This document shows positions 23,150 to 31,593 of a stretch of 34,269 nt of DNA, piece after piece (positions within the stretch are counted from its first letter, which is position 1; every line of letters starts with the position of its first letter). A model generated the notes under the pieces. The model was not told the DNA's origin, made no database searches, and was given only the letters and a program-made list of their open reading frames with translations. The stretch covers positions 1 through 34,269 of the forward strand of contig JAGBUB010000009.1 in assembly GCA_017631035.1 (NCBI GenBank). The letters are read 5' to 3'. Origin of the DNA: Alistipes sp. (lineage in GTDB: Bacteria; Bacteroidota; Bacteroidia; Bacteroidales; Rikenellaceae). A program made the translations under genes and the position numbers.

Positions 23150-25552
23150 TTACATTCGTGAAGTATCGTTCTTCTCGACGCTCTTTGCTCGGAACTGCTT
23201 ACCACTCTTGAAGTTCCACGTTACGGCAAAACTAACAGCAAATTCCTGATTCTGACCGAAAGTCTCCATCTCGCGGCGGAAGCCCTCTCCATCGGAAGCG
23301 AGGCGCTGACCCTGGCGAATGATATTCTTCAGGCCACACTGCAAGATCCACGAATCCTTGATCTGCTTCTTCAGCGTGAGCGTCATACTGTGGTTGGCAA
23401 GAATGTCCATATTCGCCATCTTAACACCCGTCATTCCGCTGTAATAGAGATCGACGAAGAACTTCTTAGGGAGCTTGAAGGTCATCGTGGTCTGTCCTTG
23501 CAAGACGCTATTATGCTCAATGGGGCTGGCTGCCGTGATGCGCTGTGCGAGGAGAAGGCCCGTGAGTGAGGTGTTCCAATCCCACCACTTGGTGAGGGTG
23601 AAGGGAAGATTCAGCATAGCAAAATACTGGTTCATCGTCGGCAAATTATCCATCGTAAGATTCATTATTCGCGGATCCTCTGCATCGTTTATAACCATCT
23701 GCTGGATGGCATCGTGCATAAACTGCACACCTGCCGTCAGGCTATACTTATACCCTACCACTGCCGTCAGCGTAACCTGATCGACAAACTGTGGATCGAG
23801 TTCGGGGTTGCCCGTCTGTATTGTGTAATCGGTAACCTGCAATCGACGCGGAGTAAGATTCCAGAACGAGGGTCGTGTAATAGTGCGCGAGTACTGTGCC
23901 ACCAAAGAGTGCTTGCCCGTCTTGTCGAGTGCATATGAGAAGTTGGCATTGGGGAAGAGCGAGAAGTAGTTCTGCTCCACATCCGAGCCCTTACCCTGTG
24001 CGTAAGTGTACTCGCCTCGCAGACCCACAACGGCACTCCAACGACCATAGTTCATCGAAGCAGTAACATAGGCCGCACTGATATTCTCGGTGTAGGTGAT
24101 GTCGTAGTCATCCACCGTCGAGGGCACCCACGCTCCATCGTACAGGTAGCGATACTGCATCGCACTGTTAATCTCGTTGTAGGTATATTTCGCACCGTAA
24201 CTCAGCTTCCATCGGGAAGAGAGGTAACGCTCACGAGCGAGCTGTGCGGTGGCAATGCGGAATGTTGAGTTACTGCGATCGCGGTAGAGCGAGTCGATCT
24301 GGCTACTGGCCTCGGTGATGACGGTATGGTTGTCGTTACCCGAGCGAGGATCGCTCTGGTTATAATCGGCAATGACCTTCAGGTTTGAGCCGAGCGTGTC
24401 GGTCCTGAAGATGTAGTTCAGCGTGGCGGCATAGCGGTAAAAGCGGTCGTAGCCGGTGTATGTACTCCCCAAAAGGCGCTCATCAAGGCCTGCACGATAA
24501 TTCGTTACAGACTCGGTAAAGTTATTCGTACTATTGCCAGTGTAATCAAGCGAGAGACCAATGCTGTGTCGGGGCGAGAGTTCGGCTACTGCCGAGAGGC
24601 TGGCACCACTATTGGCCCCCGTGGGGATTATATCAGAGTTAGCATCGATTTCTGTGTCCATTCCCGTATAGGTGGTATGCTCGGTTGCTTTCACATCCAT
24701 ATCGTAATTGTAGTACCATCCCGAGGCCGAGATATCGAACTTACCGACATGGGCATTGATCGAGGCCGAAGGATTGTAGTCCTCCGACCACTCGCCGTGC
24801 ACGGTCTGCATCGTAACAGAACCCATCACACCATTATCCAATCGGCGACGCAGGGTGATAAGTAGCACGCCGCCCGTAGAGTCGGCATCGTAGTCGGCAC
24901 CCGTCTGCGGCACAACCTCAATCTTTGCGATATCCTCGGCACGCAGCGCCTTGACATAACTGACCAAATCCTTACCCGATAGTTTTATTTCGCGGCCGTT
25001 GATAAAGATCTTCGTGCCCGATGAGCCATTGATCGAGATATCATCATCCTTAACCCACACGCCGGGCGACTGACGCAGTAGTTCCACACCATCCTTGCCG
25101 ATGGCGGAAGCCGAGTTAGCCACATCGACCACGAAGCGGTCGGCCTCGCGACGAATCATCTCAGCCTTGACTATCACATCGTCAATCTCGGTCGAGGACT
25201 CCTTCAGCGTAATAACGCCCATATCGGCACCCTCGGGCATAGTAACCTCGCGCTCGAAAGTTTCGTAGCCCACACACTCCACCACAATGGTGTATGTGCC
25301 ATTGGCAAGCGAAAAAGAGAAGACGCCCTGCGTATTGGACGATGCGCCCGTAACCTGACGACCATCCTGCATGGCTACAACGGTTACGTAACTGATGTAG
25401 TTACCCGTCTGATCCACAACGCTTCCGCGTATCATCTGCGGCTGCTGCTCCGCAGCGTAGGTGTGTTCCATCGCTTCGCCCTCTGCCTTAGCCGTATGAG
25501 GCAAGGCAAAGAGCATAGCAGCGATTAAAGCAATAAAAGATAAATGTTTCAT
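23150..25552 (-). CDS. Outer-membrane TonB-receptor-like barrel (CarboxypepD_reg, plug and OMP_b-brl domains)
   Basis: An 800-aa outer-membrane protein. Signal peptide MKHLSFIALIAAMLFALPHTAKA. Residues about 40-115 form a carboxypeptidase-regulatory-like domain (IRGSVVDQTGNYISYVTVV). A plug-like domain follows: IDDVIVKAEMIRREADRFVVD, LLRQSPGVWVKDDDISINGSS and KIFINGREIKL. AEDIAKIEVVPQTGADYDAD is the mark of the outer-membrane beta-barrel family with an N-terminal plug (PF14905-type). The barrel ends in AVTWNFKSGKQFRAKS, followed by a short polar tail. It is usually annotated as a TonB-dependent receptor with unknown ligand. It is monocistronic, with a consensus promoter about 55-85 bases upstream. 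Confidence 0.92.
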   Translation of the reverse strand: MKHLSFIALIAAMLFALPHTAKAEGEAMEHTYAAEQQPQMIRGSVVDQTGNYISYVTVVAMQDGRQVTGASSNTQGVFSFSLANGTYTIVVECVGYETFEREVTMPEGADMGVITLKESSTEIDDVIVKAEMIRREADRFVVDVANSASAIGKDGVELLRQSPGVWVKDDDISINGSSGTKIFINGREIKLSGKDLVSYVKALRAEDIAKIEVVPQTGADYDADSTGGVLLITLRRRLDNGVMGSVTMQTVHGEWSEDYNPSASINAHVGKFDISASGWYYNYDMDVKATEHTTYTGMDTEIDANSDIIPTGANSGASLSAVAELSPRHSIGLSLDYTGNSTNNFTESVTNYRAGLDERLLGSTYTGYDRFYRYAATLNYIFRTDTLGSNLKVIADYNQSDPRSGNDNHTVITEASSQIDSLYRDRSNSTFRIATAQLARERYLSSRWKLSYGAKYTYNEINSAMQYRYLYDGAWVPSTVDDYDITYTENISAAYVTASMNYGRWSAVVGLRGEYTYAQGKGSDVEQNYFSLFPNANFSYALDKTGKHSLVAQYSRTITRPSFWNLTPRRLQVTDYTIQTGNPELDPQFVDQVTLTAVVGYKYSLTAGVQFMHDAIQQMVINDAEDPRIMNLTMDNLPTMNQYFAMLNLPFTLTKWWDWNTSLTGLLLAQRITAASPIEHNSVLQGQTTMTFKLPKKFFVDLYYSGMTGVKMANMDILANHSMTLTLKKQIKDSWILQCGLKNIIRQGQRLASDGEGFRREMETFGQNQEFAVSFAVTWNFKSGKQFRAKSVEKNDTSRM

Positions 25553-25607
25553 AGTTGAGTTAATTGTAATTGTTGAGTTTGTCTTTGTTTAGTTGAGTTT
25601 GCTATTG

Positions 25608-25638
25608 CAAATATATAAATATCCAACTACTTTGCAAA
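25608..25638 (-). promoter_or_regulatory. Promoter of the outer-membrane barrel gene
   Basis: The minus strand reads TTTG (25635-25638), 19 bases, TATATTTG (25608-25615). The leader of about 50 bases contains three copies of AACTCAAC (25554-25561, 25572-25579, 25592-25599 on the complementary strand). Confidence 0.78.
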
Positions 25639-25932
25639 ACATAATACTATTTTTTTTATACTTTTTTTCTCATATACACATTCATTGTTTTACAAACCAC
25701 CCTAGCTCCTTATATTAAAACATTGCAAGCCTCAACATCTCGCAAGCTTGGCAATTCATAAATTTTAAACTCCCTTCACCCACATTTATCGGAAAACGAT
25801 AACCGGAGTAGGCATAAAATCGTTCTGCGCAAAATATTTGCTGCTGTTTTTCATTCAAGCACTACATTTGTCGCAAAACAAACGCAAAAAACTACACACT
25901 CCCCAAACTAATCTGTAAACATCAACAAAACA

Positions 25933-25960
25933 AAAAAAGAGGCCTTTCGACCTCTTTTTT
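25933..25960 (-). terminator. Terminator of the small outer-membrane protein gene
   Basis: AAAAAAGAGG (25933-25942) pairs with CCTCTTTTTT (25951-25960) over an 8-base loop. The stem ends in T runs on both strands, and it lies 17 bases after the stop of the minus-strand gene. Confidence 0.88.
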
Positions 25961-25977
25961 ATTTATGGTAAGTTCCA

Positions 25978-26436
25978 TTAGAAACGGAACGTACAACTCA
26001 AGCCGAAGCTACCAAATCCGTCACCTAAGCTATCGTTGAAAAGGAATACTGTCGGACGATAATCAACCGCCAGAGCGATTGGAGCACCAGTGAAGTGAAT
26101 ACCAAATGCCACGTCACCAGCTACGCCAAGATTGAAGTTGTCCTGCCAGATACCAACAGCACCACCGACACCAGCCTGCAAGAACCAATCGCCAGCATTA
26201 GGAGTCCAGTTACCCCAGTTGAAGCACTCCCAATCGTAGACTACGGTACCGAAGAAGTTACCGTCGAAATCAAAGAGACCAGCATTAACCTTCAACACAT
26301 CGCCCGAACCGAAATAACGCTCATACTGCAACTCAGCACCGCTACCAACACGAAAACCCAAACCATTGCTCTGTGCAAATGTGGTTGCAGCCAACATACA
26401 GAATACAGCTGCCAAAATCAATTTCTTCATACGCAT
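25978..26436 (-). CDS. Small outer-membrane beta-barrel protein, function unknown
   Basis: A 152-aa protein. Signal peptide MRMKKLILAAVFCMLAATTFAQ (start at 26436, or at the third-codon ATG 26430). The mature part alternates amphipathic strands with Gly/aromatic-rich turns: GLGFRVGSGAELQYERYFG, FNLGVAGDVAFGIHF and ALAVDYRPTVFLFND. It ends in LSCTFRF, a C-terminal Phe typical of proteins inserted by BAM. This predicts an eight-stranded barrel like the small Bacteroidetes 'outer membrane beta-barrel' proteins. It may be structural or adhesive; no ligand motif is seen. The only consensus promoter is about 180 bases upstream, implying an unusually long leader. Confidence 0.85.
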   Translation of the reverse strand: MRMKKLILAAVFCMLAATTFAQSNGLGFRVGSGAELQYERYFGSGDVLKVNAGLFDFDGNFFGTVVYDWECFNWGNWTPNAGDWFLQAGVGGAVGIWQDNFNLGVAGDVAFGIHFTGAPIALAVDYRPTVFLFNDSLGDGFGSFGLSCTFRF

Positions 26437-26610
26437 TAAAATTTAATGGTTAATAATTCGCAAAAAAGTATTTCACCCCTAAACAATCCGCCGTAGCGGT
26501 ATCAAAATAGCAAGTTTATCCCAACGCTACGGATATAGTATCCTGAAAATCAACCCCTAACACAAGAGGTTGCGACGTGAAATCCACATATCATTTTTCA
26601 AATGACTGCG
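26437..26610 (-). other. Long hairpin-rich 5' leader of the small outer-membrane protein gene
   Basis: Downstream of the predicted start lie three nested or serial inverted repeats. TCATTTTTCAAATGA (26591-26605) has 6-bp arms at the very 5' end. GGATATAGTATCC (26531-26543) has 5-bp arms. CCGTAGCG (26491-26498) pairs with CGCTACGG (26525-26532); the last two share two bases, so they are mutually exclusive at their edge. TAGGGGT occurs twice on the minus strand. This suggests a structured regulatory leader, though function is unproven. Confidence 0.45.
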
Positions 26611-26615
26611 TGTAA

Positions 26616-26646
26616 CAAAGTTAACCATAATTTTTATTACTACAAA
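26616..26646 (-). promoter_or_regulatory. Promoter of the small outer-membrane protein gene
   Basis: The minus strand reads TTTG (26643-26646), 19 bases, TAACTTTG (26616-26623), a full consensus. No match lies closer to the gene, so transcription probably starts near 26610, giving a leader of about 170 bases. Confidence 0.7.
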
Positions 26647-26808
26647 TTTTCAACTGCATTTTTCTGCAGGCAACATCTACAAAAAAGAGCATTGCAATCG
26701 TAAAAAATAAGATTTTAAGACAAAAAGGAGGAAGAATCGGAAAATTATTACTAACTTTAAATCCGTATCGTTACTGCACATTAAAACAACTAAATAAAAT
26801 ATACTTTT

Positions 26809-28266
26809 ATGAGCGACAAAATTTCACGCGGCGACTTCCTGAAGAAGTCAGGATTGGCTGCAGCAGGCGTAATGATGGGCGGTCTGTCATCGACATCGGC
26901 GGCTCCTTCGGCTCAGCAGCAGGCTGAGGATAAAAAGAAGCGTTTTGCTAAATTGGGTAAGGTAAACATCGCATGGGTAGGTATGGCTAACCGTGGTCGC
27001 GAGGTAATGCGCGAGTTCGAGAAGACAGGTATGGCCAACATCGTAGCTATGTGCGACGTCGACCTCAAGTCGAAGGGTTGCCAGGAGTCTATCGCAGCAC
27101 ATCCCAAGGCAAAGGTATACACCGACTTCCGTAAGATGTTCGACGAGATGGGCTCTAAGTTCGAGGCCGTGGTGGTTGAGACTCCCGACTTCTCACACTT
27201 CCCCTGCGTGATGCTGGCTCTTAATCAGGGCAAGCACGTATACGTTGAGAAGCCTATGGGTCGCACATTCTACGAGTGCGAACTTATGATTGAGGCTGCC
27301 AAGCGCAATCCTCACCTTGTAACACAGGGTGGTAACCAGGGTCACTCTGATGCCAACTACTACCAGTTCAAGGCGTGGACCGAGGCTGGCATCATCAAGA
27401 ACGTAACACACGTCGATGCACATATGAATAACTCACGTCGTTGGCACGGCTACGATGTGAATATCGACCGCTTCCCGCAGGCACAGCCTATTCCCGATGG
27501 TATGGATTGGGATTTGTGGCACACCACACAGCAGTTCCACGAGTTCAACGAGAAGTATCACCCCGGCAACTGGCGTTCGTGGTACGACTTCGGTATGGGT
27601 GCATTGGGCGACTGGGGTGCTCACCTTATCGACACCATCCACCAGTTCCTGAACTTGGGTCTGCCCTATGAGGTAACACCCGTTAAGTTCGAGGGTTGGA
27701 ACACATACTTCTTCCCGATGTCATCAACCATCAACTTCAAGTTCCCGCGTCGTGGCGATATGCCCGCAATGGATATCACTTGGTGGGACGGTATTGGCAA
27801 CTATCCCCCCATCCCCGAGGGCTATGGCGAATCGAAGATGGGTGCCGATGTTCCTACAATCGGCGGTCAGGCTGCCGCTGCATCGGCCGTTAAGATTAAC
27901 CCCGGTACGATTATGTACTCTGACGAGTTGATCTTCAAGCGTGGTTCACACGGTGCTACCACTCAGATTATCCCCGAGTCGAAGGCACGCGAGATGGCAA
28001 GCCGTCTGCCCGTTGTTCCCACACCTCCTTCAAACCACTACGAGAACTTCCTCCTGGCTGTTATGGGCGAGGAGAAGGCAAACTCACCGTTCGAGGTGTT
28101 CGGTCCTCTGTGTCAGGTATTCTGCCTCGGCGTTATGGCTCAGCGTCTTAACGAGAAGATTATCTTCGACCGCGAGACAAAGCGTATCGTCAACAACCGC
28201 TTTGCCGACGCTATGCTCACCAACACACCCCCGCGCAAGGGTTGGGAGGAGTTCTACAAGATGTAA
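26809..28266 (+). CDS. Exported Gfo/Idh/MocA-family oxidoreductase
   Basis: A 485-aa NAD(P)-binding protein. The N-terminus SRGDFLKKSGLAAAGVMMGG is Tat-like (one Arg before a hydrophobic Ala/Gly stretch), as in many Bacteroidetes members of this family, so it may act in the periplasm with pre-bound cofactor. The Rossmann part begins VNIAWVGMANRGREVMREF. The family mark is GKHVYVEKPMGRTFYECELM (EKP). A central WHGYDV... region and WGAHLIDTIHQFLNLG belong to the C-terminal alpha/beta domain. Members act on sugars, inositols or as GH109-type glycosidases; the substrate is not readable here. It is monocistronic with its own terminator, and the codon choice looks like that of a well expressed gene. 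Confidence 0.9.
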   Translation: MSDKISRGDFLKKSGLAAAGVMMGGLSSTSAAPSAQQQAEDKKKRFAKLGKVNIAWVGMANRGREVMREFEKTGMANIVAMCDVDLKSKGCQESIAAHPKAKVYTDFRKMFDEMGSKFEAVVVETPDFSHFPCVMLALNQGKHVYVEKPMGRTFYECELMIEAAKRNPHLVTQGGNQGHSDANYYQFKAWTEAGIIKNVTHVDAHMNNSRRWHGYDVNIDRFPQAQPIPDGMDWDLWHTTQQFHEFNEKYHPGNWRSWYDFGMGALGDWGAHLIDTIHQFLNLGLPYEVTPVKFEGWNTYFFPMSSTINFKFPRRGDMPAMDITWWDGIGNYPPIPEGYGESKMGADVPTIGGQAAAASAVKINPGTIMYSDELIFKRGSHGATTQIIPESKAREMASRLPVVPTPPSNHYENFLLAVMGEEKANSPFEVFGPLCQVFCLGVMAQRLNEKIIFDRETKRIVNNRFADAMLTNTPPRKGWEEFYKM

Positions 28267-28286
28267 TATCTTAACCACGATAAGAA

Positions 28287-28317
28287 AAGGCTGCCCCTTC
28301 GGGGACAGCCTTTTTAT
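28287..28317. terminator. Bidirectional terminator after the oxidoreductase gene
   Basis: AAGGCTG and CCCC (28287-28297) pair with GGGG and CAGCCTT (28301-28312), with one bulged A and a 3-base loop. A T run follows on the plus strand and TTTTCTTAT on the minus strand, so it also serves the DUF2156-GNAT gene. Confidence 0.88.
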
Positions 28318-28318
28318 T

Positions 28319-29656
28319 TTATAAGAGGAGAGTCATTGCAATATCTCTGTCAGCATCTCCCGTGCCAAAATCAAATCCATTGGAAAAGTCCAGCCTATAG
28401 GATGGCTCACCAAATCCGAAACGCTGGTAATACTCCACAAGCGAGGGCGCAGAAGGGATAAGCATAACCGCCTTGTAGTCCCTCTCACGCGCATTGCCGA
28501 TAGCCTTCGAGATAAGTTCTTTAGCATAGCCTCGTCCTCGATAAGCGGGGTCGGTCGCAATAGCATAGAGGTATGCCGTAGGGCCATAGTCAGTGGTAAT
28601 ATCCACAATGTGCAGCATCGACACCACCCTGCCCTGCTCTTTGCATAAGAGCATATTCTCCGCTGAAGAGTACTCCGCCAGGTAGCGGTCAACCCACTCT
28701 CGCTCATCACCAAAGACATCAATCCATAACTCGCGACACTGCACCTGTTCATCGGACAACGCCTTTACGCTGATTTTCTCCTGCAACAATTGCGGGTAGT
28801 AGGAAAGTTTCGATTTTCGCAAACCTGCTATGCCCATATCCTCCTCGCGATTGACCTGCGTAAAACCTTGTTCACGGAGCAACTTTGCAAAGCAGTTGTT
28901 TATCATCGGGAAGACACCGTCGTAAGTGGTATCACCCTTCTCCACGTGGGTACAGAATATATCTTTGCTAATGGCAGAGCCGAAGGTGAAAGCCACAACG
29001 TGCCCCTCGACAATAATCACTCCGCCCTGTAATCCCAGTTCATCATAAGATTCAAAGGCACGGCGTATAGCACTCTGCTCGCCGGTCTCCACGCACTCAC
29101 CCTCACCCTTGCTGCGTTGCCAACGACACTCCAGGTGCAGGCACGCCTCGAAATGTTCGGCTCGAAGTGGCTCGAAACGATACTCATATTGCGATGCAAA
29201 ACGGTTGAGATGGTTTCTTTTAGGCTGAAAACGTCGCCCGGGGAGTGTGCACAACTCCTCAACGGAGTAGATATAATCTTGATAATCGCGGCTATTGAAG
29301 ATGGCAAAATTGCCCTCATCGAGGCCTCGGCTATCTATCCACTTGCGGAACTCGACAACACCTCGGCTTGACATCGACACCAGACGCAATGCCTCGCCTC
29401 TGCCGGTCACATAATCATTCAACTCATCGTAAGCCAATGCCCAATCGCCCTCGCCGGCCACCATATAGCCCCACGACAAGCCAATGCGATAACTCACCAC
29501 AAGCAATCCTCCCACCTCGGCCCACGAAGTGTGGTAGGTCGGTTGCCACATATATATATTGGCAAAGGTGCAGTCGCAAATGGGTGCATCGGCGCGTGCA
29601 AGCAACGAGTCGATGATGGGTTTATCACTCAGTTGCAGCGGAAGGAATTGAATCAT
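28319..29656 (-). CDS. DUF2156 (MprF C-terminal-like) and GNAT acyltransferase fusion
   Basis: A 445-aa cytoplasmic or membrane-associated protein. Residues about 1-290 match DUF2156/LPG-synthetase C-terminal proteins: IDSLLARADAPICDCTFANI, FQPKRNHLNRF, GVIIVEGHVVAFTFG and NREEDMGIAGLRKSKLSYYP. Residues about 300-445 are a separate GNAT domain with AIATDPAYRGRGYAKELI and LVEYYQRFGFGEP. In my experience these are two separate proteins in many Bacteroidetes; here they are one chain. DUF2156 relatives transfer aminoacyl groups from tRNA to lipids or other acceptors; the substrate here is unknown. The start at 29656 lies 32 bases inside the end of the phosphotransferase gene. The N-terminus MIQFLPLQLSDKPIIDS supports that start. 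Confidence 0.88.
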   Translation of the reverse strand: MIQFLPLQLSDKPIIDSLLARADAPICDCTFANIYMWQPTYHTSWAEVGGLLVVSYRIGLSWGYMVAGEGDWALAYDELNDYVTGRGEALRLVSMSSRGVVEFRKWIDSRGLDEGNFAIFNSRDYQDYIYSVEELCTLPGRRFQPKRNHLNRFASQYEYRFEPLRAEHFEACLHLECRWQRSKGEGECVETGEQSAIRRAFESYDELGLQGGVIIVEGHVVAFTFGSAISKDIFCTHVEKGDTTYDGVFPMINNCFAKLLREQGFTQVNREEDMGIAGLRKSKLSYYPQLLQEKISVKALSDEQVQCRELWIDVFGDEREWVDRYLAEYSSAENMLLCKEQGRVVSMLHIVDITTDYGPTAYLYAIATDPAYRGRGYAKELISKAIGNARERDYKAVMLIPSAPSLVEYYQRFGFGEPSYRLDFSNGFDFGTGDADRDIAMTLLL

Positions 29657-31589
29657 CTATCAAATAATCTTTTTGCTCGACGCGAGAGTAGTAACTCTGA
29701 ATCATAGCCTTCAACTTCTGCTCTACATCATCGACCGACTCCTCGCCCTGCAGGTTGCGTGTATGCATAATGTCGTCGATAGAGTAGACGCCCGTGATAT
29801 TCTTTTCGTCGAAGCGTATCAAATGTTGAGCCGTAATGGCCTGAAAGGCGTTATTGTCATAGTTAATGGCAAAGGGACGGTCGCTATGCTCGTTAAAGAT
29901 ATCGCGACCAAATGCGAAATAGGGCTCGGTGTTGCCCATAAGACCGAGCAGCGTTGGCATAATATCGATTTGCGACACCACCTGATGATGCTCGCCAAAG
30001 AGCGAACTGTCGGGGGCATAGATAAAGCTCATAATATGGTAATCGCCGGGCGAGCGACGGAACGTCTCGGTCATCTTCTCGCTTGAGACGTGGTCGGCCA
30101 CAAATACAAAGATTGTGTTGCGGAACCACTCCTCGTTCTCATACCTAGCGAAGAACTTTCTAAATGCATCATCGACATATCCCACGCACTGATGGTTAGG
30201 CGTAAGGCCCTTGGGATACTTACCCTCGTACTCCTCGGGCACCACGAAGGGGTGATGCGAGGTGAGGGTAAACATCGTTGAGAAGAAGGGCTCGGTCTGC
30301 TCAGAGAGCACCTCACCCATATAGTTCAGGAACTTCTCGTCCCAGATACCCCAATAGCCATCGAAGTCGTCCGTACCGTGTACTTTCTCATAGTCCTGAC
30401 GGCTATATAGATTCTCGATTCCCGTCTGGCGGGCATAGGCGCCAAAGCCCATTGAGCCGTGGTCGGAGCCACAGAAGAACATAGTCTCGTAGCCTTTGTC
30501 CTTGAGTATAGCAGGCAGCGAGCGAGTCTCGGCCATCGCCTGTGGCATAAGCACGAAGGGTGACTTGTAAGAGGGGATAGAACTCCACACCGCGGGCAGA
30601 GCCTGAATCGAGCGCTTGCCATTGGCGTACATATTATAGAATGTGTAGCTCTGACGCATAAGCGAGTCCATAAAGGGTGTGTATCCCTTCTGCTCGGCAT
30701 CCTCATAAAGATCGGGACGCAAAAGGTAAGAGTGTTCGGCCGAGAAGCTCTCCATAATAAAGAGCACCACGTTGCGACCCGTCAGCTCGGTTGCTGCAGT
30801 ACCCTCGGCAGGGTAATGCTCGGGCGAGTAGATCGATGAGAGAGTAGCCTCGTCGAAATACTTTTCGTAGTGCAATTTTCCGCTCGACGATATGGTACGC
30901 AGGATGCTGAACGGGTTGCTCAGAATCATCGTAGCGCGGGCATTATCGGGGGTGTAGAGCGTAGCATTTGAGAGGGTGATGGGACGTGTCATTTTGGTAA
31001 AGCCACCACGAATACCGCCAATAGCAAGGCCTATCGACAAGGCAAACATAACCACACCCACGGCATAGTACCACACTCCGGCAAACAGATTTTCCACCTT
31101 CACCTTGCGGCCATAACCCACTACGAGCAGGGCAATGAGCGCCAAGCCCGAGAGCACAATGTGCCAATTCTCGGCTGCAAAGGTAAAGATAAGTTGCAAC
31201 GAATTGTCGTTGTCGGCAAAGAATATCTCGTCGGCCGAGAAGCGCTTCTGCGTATAGCGAAAGTAGATGGCATCGGCCATATTCACCACCACGATAAGCA
31301 GCGTATTGACCACCACATAGTACCAATACATCACAGCCTGCCACCAGCCCTTCTCACGAAGGCGCAGAGGCACCATCGACAAAAGGATAAACACTGCGTT
31401 GGCATAGAGTATCGACACGGTGTCGAACTTAAGCGAGCCACACAATAGGCTCCACCACTCATCTTGGGGCAGAGGACCGATAAGAGCGCTATTGTAGATA
31501 TAAAACACCACGCGGCATAACATCAAGACAATGTAAAGCAAAATTATGCGCCACGCCGTAAGGATGGTATTTGTACGAAAAATTCTCAT
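29625..31589 (-). CDS. LTA-synthase-like membrane phosphotransferase (sulfatase/alkaline-phosphatase superfamily)
   Basis: A 654-aa inner-membrane enzyme. The first ~200 residues hold five hydrophobic helices, then an extracytoplasmic linker, then the catalytic domain (about residues 265-600). Metal and nucleophile motifs are VVLFIMESFSAEHSYL (Glu ligand), ANGKRSIQALPAVWSSIPS (nucleophile region, GKRS), FCGSDHGSMGFGAYAR, HHPFVVPEEY and FVADHVSSEKM (Asp-His ligands). Bacteroidetes lack lipoteichoic acid, so it probably adds phosphoglycerol or phosphoethanolamine to an envelope lipid or glycan (inference). Four bases separate it from rlmH upstream, and its end overlaps the DUF2156-GNAT gene by 32 bases, so the products are probably made together. 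Confidence 0.92.
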   Translation of the reverse strand: MRIFRTNTILTAWRIILLYIVLMLCRVVFYIYNSALIGPLPQDEWWSLLCGSLKFDTVSILYANAVFILLSMVPLRLREKGWWQAVMYWYYVVVNTLLIVVVNMADAIYFRYTQKRFSADEIFFADNDNSLQLIFTFAAENWHIVLSGLALIALLVVGYGRKVKVENLFAGVWYYAVGVVMFALSIGLAIGGIRGGFTKMTRPITLSNATLYTPDNARATMILSNPFSILRTISSSGKLHYEKYFDEATLSSIYSPEHYPAEGTAATELTGRNVVLFIMESFSAEHSYLLRPDLYEDAEQKGYTPFMDSLMRQSYTFYNMYANGKRSIQALPAVWSSIPSYKSPFVLMPQAMAETRSLPAILKDKGYETMFFCGSDHGSMGFGAYARQTGIENLYSRQDYEKVHGTDDFDGYWGIWDEKFLNYMGEVLSEQTEPFFSTMFTLTSHHPFVVPEEYEGKYPKGLTPNHQCVGYVDDAFRKFFARYENEEWFRNTIFVFVADHVSSEKMTETFRRSPGDYHIMSFIYAPDSSLFGEHHQVVSQIDIMPTLLGLMGNTEPYFAFGRDIFNEHSDRPFAINYDNNAFQAITAQHLIRFDEKNITGVYSIDDIMHTRNLQGEESVDDVEQKLKAMIQSYYSRVEQKDYLIDDSIPSAATE

Positions 31590-31593
31590 TATT

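Larger units (their letters stand above)
25553..25977. other. 425-base intergenic region between the two outer-membrane protein genes
   Basis: AT-rich and without a credible ORF. It holds the barrel-gene promoter and leader at its left end and the terminator of the small outer-membrane protein at its right end. In between I see only a weak hairpin, TATCGGAAAACGATA (25789-25803 region), and no promoter matching the consensus. Confidence 0.6.
26437..26808. other. 372-base divergent intergenic region
   Basis: Between the small outer-membrane protein gene (minus) and the oxidoreductase gene (plus). The left half is the long leader described separately. The right half contains a small hairpin CTGCA/TGCAG (26654-26669). 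It also contains TAACTTTA (26752-26759), an imperfect -7 box that could serve the oxidoreductase gene. No hidden ORF is credible. Confidence 0.55.
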
